A DNA stretch of 64,000 bases, from positions 16,808 to 80,807 of the IMG/VR virus record IMGVR_UViG_3300042945_001784, one strand, 5' to 3'. The DNA is from a virus. How positions within the stretch are numbered: the stretch's first letter is position 1; every line of letters starts with the position of its first letter. The translations under genes were made by a program, and so were the position numbers. Below are positions 45,723 to 53,040 of this stretch, piece after piece. Under the pieces are notes generated by a model that searched no databases, was not told the DNA's origin, and saw only the letters and a list, made by a program, of their open reading frames with translations.

Positions 45723-46143
45723 CGTTGATTGGTCCTCCATAGAGCCAGGCATCACAGGTCCTTGCTGCAGCACACTTAAACTTAAAGAGCTGGCAATAAC
45801 CTAAGTTGGAATGGTCTAAAACTTCGTAAGGATCTGCAGCACCGCTTTCATTGATTCCTTCAATGATGCAATCTAAGATTAAACCAGATTGATCAAAGGC
45901 AGCACAGTTACCACAACGTGCAGACATTACAGTTTCTACATCACTGTTCCACATGTCTGCTTTCTTTTCCCAAAACCCAGGGTCAGGTTCATCAGGATTC
46001 AAAGGACCATAAGCAAAGTTATCAATGGTCCAATTTCTATTTTTGATATTTTCTTTAATATCAGTTGTAGCACGAGGGCATGACTGTCCTACAGCAGTTG
46101 CAGTTTTACCAAGCAGTGCTTTTGCTTTGTAGTTTTCCATCAT
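45715..46143 (-). CDS. Cys-rich virion-block protein
   Basis: 142 residues. Its second half holds ARCGNCAAFDQSG, LDCIIEG, GYCQLFKFKC and ARTCDAW: seven Cys in the spacing of a metal-binding or iron-sulfur-like domain that recurs in cyanophage structural modules. The first half is Lys/Asn/Asp-rich (DIKENIKNRNWTIDNFAY). Function unknown. Confidence 0.7.
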   Translation of the reverse strand: MMENYKAKALLGKTATAVGQSCPRATTDIKENIKNRNWTIDNFAYGPLNPDEPDPGFWEKKADMWNSDVETVMSARCGNCAAFDQSGLILDCIIEGINESGAADPYEVLDHSNLGYCQLFKFKCAAARTCDAWLYGGPINDG

Positions 46144-46373
46144 CCTTTCTTCTTCTCATACTCATCTTTAGTCATCCACTTTTGCTCACCCCAACGCTTT
46201 AAAGATTTCTGTCCTTCTGTTTTTTCTCCTTTGTAACCGCCACCTTTCTTCTTGTATTCTTGCGCCAGGAGCTGAGCTTTTCGTGCACTCCACTGACCTG
46301 GCTTCCCTCCTTTGGAACCAGCCATGATGCGATCTTTAATGCGTTCACGCATTTCTGGTTTGGTATACGCCAT
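46140..46373 (-). CDS. DUF5872-like basic protein
   Basis: 77 residues. TKPEMRERIKDRIMAGSKGG, KPGQWSARKAQLLAQEYKKK, GGGYKGEKTEGQKSLKRWGE with QKWMT is a motif set I recognise as DUF5872, a short basic domain of phages and giant viruses with unknown role. It overlaps both neighbours by one to four bases. Likely nucleic-acid contact. Confidence 0.8.
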   Translation of the reverse strand: MAYTKPEMRERIKDRIMAGSKGGKPGQWSARKAQLLAQEYKKKGGGYKGEKTEGQKSLKRWGEQKWMTKDEYEKKKG

Positions 46374-46654
46374 CAGAACTGATTTTGAATTGGTCTTTTA
46401 TTAAGAATAACAGGAGGCACTGCATCACTTGCAGAACGATCTACCTCACGCATGTAAGCAGGGTTGTTCAGCTGATACCGTGGATCATTGCTTCCGTTGT
46501 AACCTACAACATAAGAGCAAGGGCTGCTCTTCTCTTTTATCTGGGATTGAAATGGGTCAGCAAAACTAGCCGTAGTCATGCTGTAATCCTGATACATGTT
46601 GTTGTAATTAACAGGATAAGCAGAGCTATAACCAGGAACGTTTGCAAATCTCAT
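46373..46654 (-). CDS. Small virion-block protein
   Basis: 93 residues: MRFANVPGYSSAYPVNYNNM, SYVVGYNGSNDPRYQLNN and VDRSASDAVPPVILNKRP. It is rich in Tyr, Asn and Pro and largely disordered-looking. Its opening MRFA-x2-P-x-Y is shared with the 402-residue protein at 61661-62869. It overlaps the peptidase-like gene by four bases. Confidence 0.6.
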   Translation of the reverse strand: MRFANVPGYSSAYPVNYNNMYQDYSMTTASFADPFQSQIKEKSSPCSYVVGYNGSNDPRYQLNNPAYMREVDRSASDAVPPVILNKRPIQNQF

Positions 46655-47304
46655 GCAAAGTAATTAGCTGTTGGTTGGCTTTGCATCATCTTAACTAAAC
46701 TGTTAACGGGAATAGTACTGCCAGATGGTTTAACCATCTTTGAAATATAGTTTTTTAAATACTGCTCACGACTTTGTTGTTCTTCTGCCTTGTTTCCAGT
46801 TTGAATAACAATGTTAATTGACTGTGGAGAATCAGTAGAAGATGGTTGTTGAGCAGGTTGAATTTGTGGAGTTTGTTGTCCACCTAAAGATGCTTCTTGT
46901 CCGCCTTTAGTATGTAGTAGCTCAATTTCGTAACCTTCTGGTGTTTGAATAGTTCCTAAACCTTTACCTGGTTTAAAAGCACCTGCACCTTTCCAGTACA
47001 ACGGAGTGCCGCCAGGAACACCAAAGTCAATTCCTTTGTGATAGGTTGAAGCTCCAGCGGTAGGTGCAGACCGTGGACCAAACCCAGAGGTAATAGGGAA
47101 CGCTGGTTTAAACCCGTCTTTTGTTTGCTGGTAAAGGGGAGTTTTTGCCTCCCCAATTACTAAGTTTTGCAGGCCACTGCGCCATGTGCTGGGGTCAATG
47201 TACTGTCCACCTTTTTTAACACGGACATCAAGGTGAGGTCCGGTTGTTGGAAAAATATCTTCTCCAGGTTTAGCAACGTAGCCAGTATGGATAATGCCTG
47301 CCAT
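46651..47304 (-). CDS. M23-like metallopeptidase fold protein with shared C-terminal tail
   Basis: 217 residues. GPHLDVRVKKGG, FPITSGFGPRSAPTAGASTY with HKGIDFGVPGGTPLY, and YEIELLHTKGG follow the LytM/M23 order (HxxxD and HxH strands), though the last His pair is altered (LHT), so activity may be lost or changed. A Gln/Pro-rich linker and the C-terminal tail ending MMQSQPTANYFA follow. Probably a virion-associated cell-wall enzyme or structural relative. Confidence 0.75.
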   Translation of the reverse strand: MAGIIHTGYVAKPGEDIFPTTGPHLDVRVKKGGQYIDPSTWRSGLQNLVIGEAKTPLYQQTKDGFKPAFPITSGFGPRSAPTAGASTYHKGIDFGVPGGTPLYWKGAGAFKPGKGLGTIQTPEGYEIELLHTKGGQEASLGGQQTPQIQPAQQPSSTDSPQSINIVIQTGNKAEEQQSREQYLKNYISKMVKPSGSTIPVNSLVKMMQSQPTANYFA

Positions 47305-47306
47305 AA

Positions 47307-48032
47307 CTATGCGAAGTAATTAGTAGGCTCTGTTTTGACCATCTGTTGCGCCAACTCCATTGGAGATGGAATAGATGAGCGCCTATTCTTTTGATATTCT
47401 AATAGGAAACTTAAAGGATCACTACTTGCTGTTGAGGAAGCCTTAGCTCCATCGGCAATAATGATGTTAATGTTTGGCATTCCTGCCTGTTGCTGTTGCT
47501 GTTGCTGTTGTTGAGGTGGTTGGCTAGCAACACTTCCTGGCCCAACTTTTTGTTTTTGTTGCTCGTAGTATTGATACAGGTCACCGAGTTTTTTAAAAGG
47601 TTGCCCATAGTAACTTCCTCCACTAGATGTTGGCAATGCAGCCCACTCTGGAGCAAGCTTGTTAAGAACAGTTCCAAATTTTTCTCCTTTTAGGAAGGGG
47701 TCTAATGCGCCTCGCTTTTTATCAATCAAATAAAGAGCAGCAAGGTCTTGAGATTTAGGGCTAAAGTCAGGTAAGCCTAAAGCTTTTGAGGTGTCCTGCC
47801 ATGTTCCAGGCATGAACTGATAAGCACCAGCAGCAGCACTGTCGTATTTACCGCTGCTAATAACTTTATCTGGATGTTTCCATCCTTTGGATGTGTCAAA
47901 TTTGCCACCACCAAACATGGTTTGGTAGCCGGTTTCTCCTGGTGTACCCTCTGCGTAACGGATGGTATTGAGCAGAGCACGTACCTGAGGACGTTGAAGC
48001 AGTTCTTCGTAGCGTTGGCGCAGATCTGACAT
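47307..48032 (-). CDS. GH104-like virion lysozyme with poly-Gln linker and shared C-terminal tail
   Basis: 241 residues from ATG 48032, five bases after the upstream stop. LLNTIRYAEGTPGETGYQTM, GAYQFMPGTWQDTSKALGL and DFSPKSQDLAALYLIDKKRG match lambda-endolysin-type GH104 transglycosylases, with the catalytic Glu in YAEGT. A run of nine Gln (about 47489-47515) links to a tail PSPMELAQQMVKTEPTNYFA shared with proteins at 46651 and 62869. It probably cuts peptidoglycan during DNA entry. Confidence 0.85.
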   Translation of the reverse strand: MSDLRQRYEELLQRPQVRALLNTIRYAEGTPGETGYQTMFGGGKFDTSKGWKHPDKVISSGKYDSAAAGAYQFMPGTWQDTSKALGLPDFSPKSQDLAALYLIDKKRGALDPFLKGEKFGTVLNKLAPEWAALPTSSGGSYYGQPFKKLGDLYQYYEQQKQKVGPGSVASQPPQQQQQQQQQAGMPNINIIIADGAKASSTASSDPLSFLLEYQKNRRSSIPSPMELAQQMVKTEPTNYFA

Positions 48033-48036
48033 GGCT

Positions 48037-48516
48037 TTACCGGAGGTTGTACTCGTAGTAGAAGCGGGTACCGATGGCTGTGTCGGCAGGTCCTGGTAAA
48101 GCTTGAATAAATTCGGCGCCTTCACGCTCGAAGCGATAACGGGCTTGCATAGGATTCCTATAGTTAGCCACGTATAAATGAAGAGCTAATCTGTCAGTTT
48201 CATAAAGATAAATCTCTGTCCAGGTTTTAAGTGTTTCTTTGAAATCAGTCGTTGTGATAGTACGGTCAACATCACCAGCGATGTTTTCTAACCGGTTACG
48301 TGGAACTGAATTATTATTCACACTACCTGTCATATCGGTGCGCTTCTCCGCCTCATCGCACCGAGTGACTTGTTCGACCAATTTCGCGTACCAGAAAGAA
48401 TCTGGTACATTGTTCAAAGCTTCCTCAAGCCTAGCAAGATCACCAGCAGGAATAGATGTGGTGTTATATCCTAGGTGCCAACGGATCTTTGACTTGAGGA
48501 AGTTATCAAGTTGCAT
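48037..48516 (-). CDS. Putative head-tail connector protein
   Basis: 159 residues. MQLDNFLKSKIRWHLGYNT, PAGDLARLEEALNNVPDSFW and YAKLVEQVTRCDEAEKRT form helices; the C-terminus (HLYVANYRNPMQARYRFERE, FYYEYNL) is beta-like. Size and position between the HhH protein and the virion lysozyme fit a neck or connector protein, a type seen in cyanophages; no firm family. Confidence 0.6.
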   Translation of the reverse strand: MQLDNFLKSKIRWHLGYNTTSIPAGDLARLEEALNNVPDSFWYAKLVEQVTRCDEAEKRTDMTGSVNNNSVPRNRLENIAGDVDRTITTTDFKETLKTWTEIYLYETDRLALHLYVANYRNPMQARYRFEREGAEFIQALPGPADTAIGTRFYYEYNLR

Positions 48517-48956
48517 TATTCAACTCGAATAAGATTTTCTTTGATAATTTCATCCCAATCAACACGCTTAATAGCTTTAAGTTGATCTAAACGGACGAAC
48601 TTTTCGCCGGGCATTGAGGTTTGTAAATCCTTAATATCCCGTGCTGTTTTCAATCCTACTCCAGGTAAATGGTCTGCAATCTGTCTAGCACTCGCAGTAT
48701 TGAGATTAATGCGAGTATCTAGTGGGAAAGTTTCCTTTTTAGTAGGAATGGGAGGGTTGACGCCTTCTTCTTTGAGCTGCTCAGTGAGGCGTTCTTCCGT
48801 CCGATCCTTTTCATTGGTAGCACCAATGTGCGGAATCAAATCATCGCGTTCGATGTACAGAACTTCATCCTGTGCATCAATACACATCATGATTCCATCA
48901 CCGTGGTGAGAAATCATTTCAACGAGTTGACCAGTTGGTTTGTATTGGTAGAGCAT
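48516..48956 (-). CDS. Helix-hairpin-helix (ComEA-like) protein in the virion block
   Basis: 146 residues. The N-terminal 60 form a small beta-domain (GQLVEMISHHGDGIMMCIDA). The C-terminal RINLNTASARQIADHLPGVG, LKTARDIKDLQ and FVRLDQLKAIKRVDWDEIIK are a full HhH unit of the ComEA type, which binds DNA backbones without sequence preference. In a structural block it may contact packaged DNA at the neck. Confidence 0.85.
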   Translation of the reverse strand: MLYQYKPTGQLVEMISHHGDGIMMCIDAQDEVLYIERDDLIPHIGATNEKDRTEERLTEQLKEEGVNPPIPTKKETFPLDTRINLNTASARQIADHLPGVGLKTARDIKDLQTSMPGEKFVRLDQLKAIKRVDWDEIIKENLIRVE

Positions 48957-49016
48957 TCAAGAAGAGATGACAACTACCAATACAATACCAACCTCAACTC
49001 AGCTAATCAATATAGA

Positions 49017-49835
49017 TCAGCTATCAGTGCCACCCACCTGAGAAGCAAAATCAATGAACTCATTGATATCTTCCCAAGCCACAGCAGCAGCAGGACGCAG
49101 ATAGTTAACGCGGCAAAGGATGTAACCAGCCTTGCCAGCATCTTTATCGGTCGAGCTGATGAACACACCGTCACCGTCCACAGTGGTGGAGGTCACAGCG
49201 TTCACGTTGAACACCTTGAAGGTGGTATCTGCAGTAACGCGATAGAACATCGAGTTGGCAAAGTCAGCCGCCACGATGCCTGCTGTCGTCACAGCAGAAG
49301 TGAAGGGCAGGTCAGCAATCGTGGTGTCGCTCAGACCCTGAGCAAACAGGGAGCTGGTTGCAGACACAATGGAGCTAGCAGCAGCCAGACCATTAGCTTG
49401 AGTCGAAGGAACACCGAATGGAGAACCACCGTTGTTAGGACCAAGCAGCAGACCTTCGGTGGAGGTGCCACCGATTGCACAAGTCACAGGGGAGGCAGGA
49501 AAACCAGCCAGACCACCAGCAGGGAGGTCCTGAGCAATGGCGATAGAAGCGCCATAGATGTAAGCAGGACGATCAGAGCTGGCTTGCACCACAAGGGAGG
49601 TGCGATTGTCACGCACCCGGTCGTCAGGACGACGATCAGGAGAGGGGACAATAATGTCAAAGCTCTTGAAGTTAGCTTTATCGGCAGCAAGGTTATCAAC
49701 CTTGGCATAACCAATCAGCTCAAAAGCTTCGACGCCAGGCCAACCATAAACACCTTCGGTGTTATAGGAGGAGAGGCGGTTAATTTGATTACCGGGTTGC
49801 AGAATTGCACCGGCTTCTTCTTTGTAAGCAGCCAT
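49017..49835 (-). CDS. Abundant virion protein candidate next to the capsid gene
   Basis: 272 residues. A very strong Shine-Dalgarno (GGAAGGAGGT, eight bases before ATG 49835) suggests high expression. FELIGYAKVDNLAADKANFK, SFDIIVPSPDRRPDDRVRDN and DKDAGKAGYILCRVNYLRPA are beta-rich. It follows the major capsid gene by 18 bases, so a capsid decoration protein or second major structural protein is the best guess. Confidence 0.75.
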   Translation of the reverse strand: MAAYKEEAGAILQPGNQINRLSSYNTEGVYGWPGVEAFELIGYAKVDNLAADKANFKSFDIIVPSPDRRPDDRVRDNRTSLVVQASSDRPAYIYGASIAIAQDLPAGGLAGFPASPVTCAIGGTSTEGLLLGPNNGGSPFGVPSTQANGLAAASSIVSATSSLFAQGLSDTTIADLPFTSAVTTAGIVAADFANSMFYRVTADTTFKVFNVNAVTSTTVDGDGVFISSTDKDAGKAGYILCRVNYLRPAAAVAWEDINEFIDFASQVGGTDS

Positions 49836-49853
49836 TGTTAATTACCTCCTTCC

Positions 49854-50996
49854 TCAAACGATGGTGAAAGCAGTGGTAACAAAGTCCTTGTTCAGGTTGG
49901 CAAAGCCAGCGTACAGCTGCCAAATCAGGATGATAAAGCGGCTGAAGTCATCGTTGTTGTTGATGAGCACCTGAGCATTAGGACCACCGATACCGACGCC
50001 CACGGCCTGAGGACCGAAGAACAGTGCAGGAGGAGTGTCGTGAGAAACAGCACCAGCGCCATCACCGATGTCAACGGTGATGGTTTTGGAGGGGAAGTTG
50101 GTGGACTCGAAGAAACGCACACCTTCAAACACGAAGCCAGAAGGCATGGTGGGCTCACCACCAACAAATTGAGCTTGGCCGTACTGACCGCCACCATAGA
50201 TAGCAGCGTTGGGGTTCATACCGCTCATCAGCGGGTTACCACCAGCAAAGCCAGGATAACGAGCCACTTCACGGAAGCCCTGATCAGCACGCAGATCCTT
50301 CATGAAAGAGGGATCAGCAATACAACGGTAGTAACCGTCAGCAAACACGGGGACGTTACGCTTGCGGAGGCTCTTCACCACTTCAAGCAGGTCGGTCTTC
50401 ACGTTGAACTTATAACGCTCAGAGGCATACTCAGTAGCGGTGTAAGCAGTCAGCGTGGTAGCGCCAGTCTTTGCTTTGTTGTTGGGGTAGTAGTAACCAC
50501 CCTGGGTGTCGGAGGACTGACCACGGGACTCGGACTTGAACAGTTCGTCCAGGAACACACGGTCGCGCCAGCGGCGATAGTCATCCAGCAGGGTCAGCGA
50601 ACCGATGGACTGGTGGAACATGTTGAGGTTCCCGGTGTCCAGCAGCAGACGCTGAGCGGTCATCAGAGTCTCACGAGCAATCTTGAAGGTGCTCGGGAGG
50701 TTAGCGTTGTTCGGATCTGCAGGACCGGTGTACTCACGGAGAGACACCAGCACCTTGTCCTTAACGATGGACCGGCTGTTAGCAGTACCGATGGTTTGAT
50801 CCTGGGTACGCTCACGGTTGGTCTTGGTACCAGGGTTACCCCAGAAGCGGTACCGGTCTAACTGAACCGTTTGGCCGGGCTGTTTGGTGAAGTCGTGGAC
50901 GACAACAGGCTCGCAAGCCATTTCCACGATGTAAGCTGGATGGGGGCGGTACAGCTCCGCACCCAACAGCTTGGGAAAGTCGTTATCAATAAACAT
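49854..50996 (-). CDS. Major capsid protein (HK97 fold, N4-gp56-like)
   Basis: 380 residues. The opening HPAYIVEMACEPVVVHDFTK, QPGQTVQLDRYRFW, ADPNNANLPSTFKIARETLM and GSLTLLDDYRRWRDR, with FADGYYRCIADPSFMKDLRA and a closing LYAGFANLNKDFVTTAFTIV, follow the N4-gp56 / HK97-fold capsid family. It lies after portal and an overlapping scaffold-like gene, with its own minus-strand extended -10 (51102-51110). It would form the shell. Confidence 0.85.
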   Translation of the reverse strand: MFIDNDFPKLLGAELYRPHPAYIVEMACEPVVVHDFTKQPGQTVQLDRYRFWGNPGTKTNRERTQDQTIGTANSRSIVKDKVLVSLREYTGPADPNNANLPSTFKIARETLMTAQRLLLDTGNLNMFHQSIGSLTLLDDYRRWRDRVFLDELFKSESRGQSSDTQGGYYYPNNKAKTGATTLTAYTATEYASERYKFNVKTDLLEVVKSLRKRNVPVFADGYYRCIADPSFMKDLRADQGFREVARYPGFAGGNPLMSGMNPNAAIYGGGQYGQAQFVGGEPTMPSGFVFEGVRFFESTNFPSKTITVDIGDGAGAVSHDTPPALFFGPQAVGVGIGGPNAQVLINNNDDFSRFIILIWQLYAGFANLNKDFVTTAFTIV

Positions 50997-51101
50997 GTTG
51001 GTTATTCAGCGTAGTTTTAGCTGACACCGGAGATCCAGAAAGATCCCTGACTTGTGGCAAAGAACCACGGTAAATCTGGGAACTTCCGCCCCATTAATAA
51101 A

Positions 51102-51110
51102 ATTATAGCA
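51102..51110 (-). promoter_or_regulatory. Extended -10 promoter TGCTATAAT for the capsid gene
   Basis: On the minus strand TGC precedes TATAAT (51107 to 51102), an extended -10, in an AT-rich gap of 134 bases with no gene. Transcription would start near 51095, giving a leader of about 100 bases with small stems (GTGG/CCAC). It would raise capsid and downstream expression above that of the portal genes. Confidence 0.6.
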
Positions 51111-51130
51111 ATACTTACTTATTGGCTTTA

Positions 51131-51799
51131 TTAATTTTGGCCCATTTCCTGGACAAAAGAACGTAAAAACCTACCTGCAGCAAGGCCACCAAGGGCTGTA
51201 GCTGCCGGAGCTATTACATAACCTGCAGCTTGTAAAGTACCAGGGACAGCAGATACTGGATAACCAGATTGATTAAGAAGATTAGTTCCCCGCCTACTTG
51301 CTTCAATCTCAGTAACAATACGTCCGCTGTGGTTGAGATAGTTCATCCCTAAAGCAAGAGAGGCAGCACGACGAACTGATGGAACAGCAGCTGCTGCACC
51401 AATAGTGGCGAGTCCCATTACATTAGGATTAATGCCAGCATAAGTGTGTCTTTGAATCCACTGAGGTAGTCCACCTGCATCTTCAATAGATTGGTGACCT
51501 AACTCATGACCAAGAGTAAACTTACTTGCAGCATACTGATTCAAGGAAATTGTTTTTTCTCCTTTCCTTACACTCCTTCCGTAGGGATCAGTATTGCCAA
51601 CAATCTCAGGGGTAACTCCTGTTTGTTTTGTATATTCTCCAACAATCTGATTAAGTGCTGGCTGCTCAAATGCAGTACCAGTTTCTTGCATTCCACGTTG
51701 TCGATATTGTTTAACAGATTGACGTTGCAAAGCGCGTGCGCCAGCCATGCCAGCTAGTGCAATTCCACTTTGCAATGCAGATTGTTCAGATTGGTTCAC
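51131..51799 (-). CDS. HExxH metallopeptidase-like virion-block protein
   Basis: 222 residues. KFTLGHELGHQSIEDAGGLP (about 95-114) has an HExxH zinc motif after a beta strand (EKTISLNQYAA). The C-terminal half is hydrophobic and Ala/Gly-rich (LATIGAAAAVPSVRRAASLA, YVIAPAATALGGLAAGRFL), like a membrane-inserting or internal virion protein. It may be a head-maturation protease or an ejected enzyme. It overlaps the next gene by four bases. Confidence 0.7.
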   Translation of the reverse strand: MNQSEQSALQSGIALAGMAGARALQRQSVKQYRQRGMQETGTAFEQPALNQIVGEYTKQTGVTPEIVGNTDPYGRSVRKGEKTISLNQYAASKFTLGHELGHQSIEDAGGLPQWIQRHTYAGINPNVMGLATIGAAAAVPSVRRAASLALGMNYLNHSGRIVTEIEASRRGTNLLNQSGYPVSAVPGTLQAAGYVIAPAATALGGLAAGRFLRSFVQEMGQN

Positions 51800-52005
51800 T
51801 CAGGATCAAAATAAGGTTGAACAGATTGATACCCACCTGTTTTATTTCCGTAGTTATAAGTTGTTGGAGGGAGTGGACCAATGCGGCCATAAGGGTTATG
51901 GTCTGCAGGTTGTAGTGTGCTTTGCCCACCAAAAACTTCTGGATTCATTTGAGCAATAAACATTTCTAAATGTTCTTTTGCTTCTGGTTTTGTTTTCTTA
52001 GCCAT
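51796..52005 (-). CDS. Small virion-block protein
   Basis: 69 residues: MAKKTKPEAKEHLEMFIAQ, then a Pro/Tyr/Asn-rich tail (PPTTYNYGNKTGGYQSVQPY). Small helix plus disordered tail. It touches both neighbours. No family is recognised. Confidence 0.6.
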   Translation of the reverse strand: MAKKTKPEAKEHLEMFIAQMNPEVFGGQSTLQPADHNPYGRIGPLPPTTYNYGNKTGGYQSVQPYFDPE

Positions 52006-52562
52006 TAGGATTCCTTGTTAGAGTTAGAAGTGTAAATAGGTTCAGGACCCATTGCAGCACGCAATAAATGTTGCCGTTGTTGTGCACTTTTTACATCATA
52101 AGAAAGACGTAATTGTTGTGTACCTAAAGGAGAGCCAAGTTGATTTAACGCAATGTAACTTGTTTGTAAATCAGCGGGCATTGGACTATCTCCCATTTGT
52201 CCTGGTTGAGCCATTGTACGGCTGCGTGGATCACTTGCTTGAAAAGCAATTAGAGAATTAATTCCTGCATTAGCACCCATGCCTCCAACAAAAGCACCGG
52301 TCATAGCAGCACCTGCAGCAGCAAGGCCTAAATCACGTTTTTTAATTGAACCTTGAGTTCCAACAGAAGAACCAAATTGCTGAGCTTGACCGCCAATGTT
52401 TTGTAAAAATTGTCCAACTTTTTTACCAACTCCGCTACCGGCAGATTCTGCAGCTTGCATACCTGCTTTTGCAACTTGAGCACCTTTCTGTTCAATGCCG
52501 CGTGCAATGCCGCCACCTAAGTAGCTAGCTGCAGTGCGTGCAGAATCTGGAAGCATTGCCAT
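52005..52562 (-). CDS. Ala/Gly-rich internal virion protein candidate
   Basis: 185 residues. ARTAASYLGGGIARGIEQKG, AQVAKAGMQAAESAGSGVGK and LGLAAAGAAMTGAFVGGMGA make amphipathic and hydrophobic Ala/Gly helices, like proteins ejected with DNA in short-tailed phages. The C-terminal part (LSYDVKSAQQRQHLLRAAMG) is more ordered. Role inferred from composition. Confidence 0.6.
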   Translation of the reverse strand: MAMLPDSARTAASYLGGGIARGIEQKGAQVAKAGMQAAESAGSGVGKKVGQFLQNIGGQAQQFGSSVGTQGSIKKRDLGLAAAGAAMTGAFVGGMGANAGINSLIAFQASDPRSRTMAQPGQMGDSPMPADLQTSYIALNQLGSPLGTQQLRLSYDVKSAQQRQHLLRAAMGPEPIYTSNSNKES

Positions 52563-52601
52563 ATCTAAAAAGCTGAAACGGTAATTAATTTCATTCTAGT
52601 T

Positions 52602-53006
52602 TTACTGCATACGCACGTTTGTTTGATATGGATTAATCATTTGTGGATTTTGCATAAGTTGATAAGCTGCTTGAGCTGCTTCTGGATCTGGATATACAAG
52701 CTGACCTCCTTGTGTTACAACTCCTGCTCCTATTGCACCCAATGTTTGTAAATTCTGAATTGCAGCATCTTTAGCCCGTTCACGCCCTGCAGCATGTCCT
52801 TGTCCATAAGCAATACCCGCAAGAGGATTAAGCATCAATCCGTAACCTAAAGTTCCACCCATACCTCCTTTTGTTGGATCAGCATAGCCTGCTTTCTCTC
52901 CATGAATTCTTGCAACAATTGCAGGAACACCAAGACCTAATGCAGCACCCGCTAATCTAAAACCCGGAGATAACATTGCAGAAATAAAAAAAGGGGCAGT
53001 AATCAC
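52602..53006 (-). CDS. Hydrophobic Gly-rich virion protein candidate
   Basis: 134 residues. FFISAMLSPGFRLAGAALGL with GVPAIVARIHG, and KGGMGGTLGYGLMLNPLAGI are hydrophobic and Gly-rich; GRERAKDAAIQNLQTLGAIG is helical. It belongs to the series of Ala/Gly-rich minus-strand genes. Possibly a membrane-active ejection protein. Confidence 0.6.
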   Translation of the reverse strand: MITAPFFISAMLSPGFRLAGAALGLGVPAIVARIHGEKAGYADPTKGGMGGTLGYGLMLNPLAGIAYGQGHAAGRERAKDAAIQNLQTLGAIGAGVVTQGGQLVYPDPEAAQAAYQLMQNPQMINPYQTNVRMQ

Positions 53007-53040
53007 TACCCCTTATTCTAAACTCAATTGTTTTTAAAGA

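Noticed and set aside
47489-47520. Poly-Gln codon run as a phase-variation repeat
   Set aside because: It is a mixed CAA/CAG run in frame, in a linker; triplet slippage would not shift the frame, so no on/off switch.
48828-49841. 337-residue open frame on the plus strand opposite 49017-49835 and 48516-48956
   Set aside because: Ser/Arg/Thr/His-rich antisense shadow of well supported minus-strand genes, including the HhH protein.
50040-50861. 273-residue open frame on the plus strand opposite the capsid gene
   Set aside because: It mirrors the codon pattern of the capsid gene, is Val/Thr/Gly/Ser-biased like an antisense shadow, and breaks the gene order; the capsid frame is clearly real.
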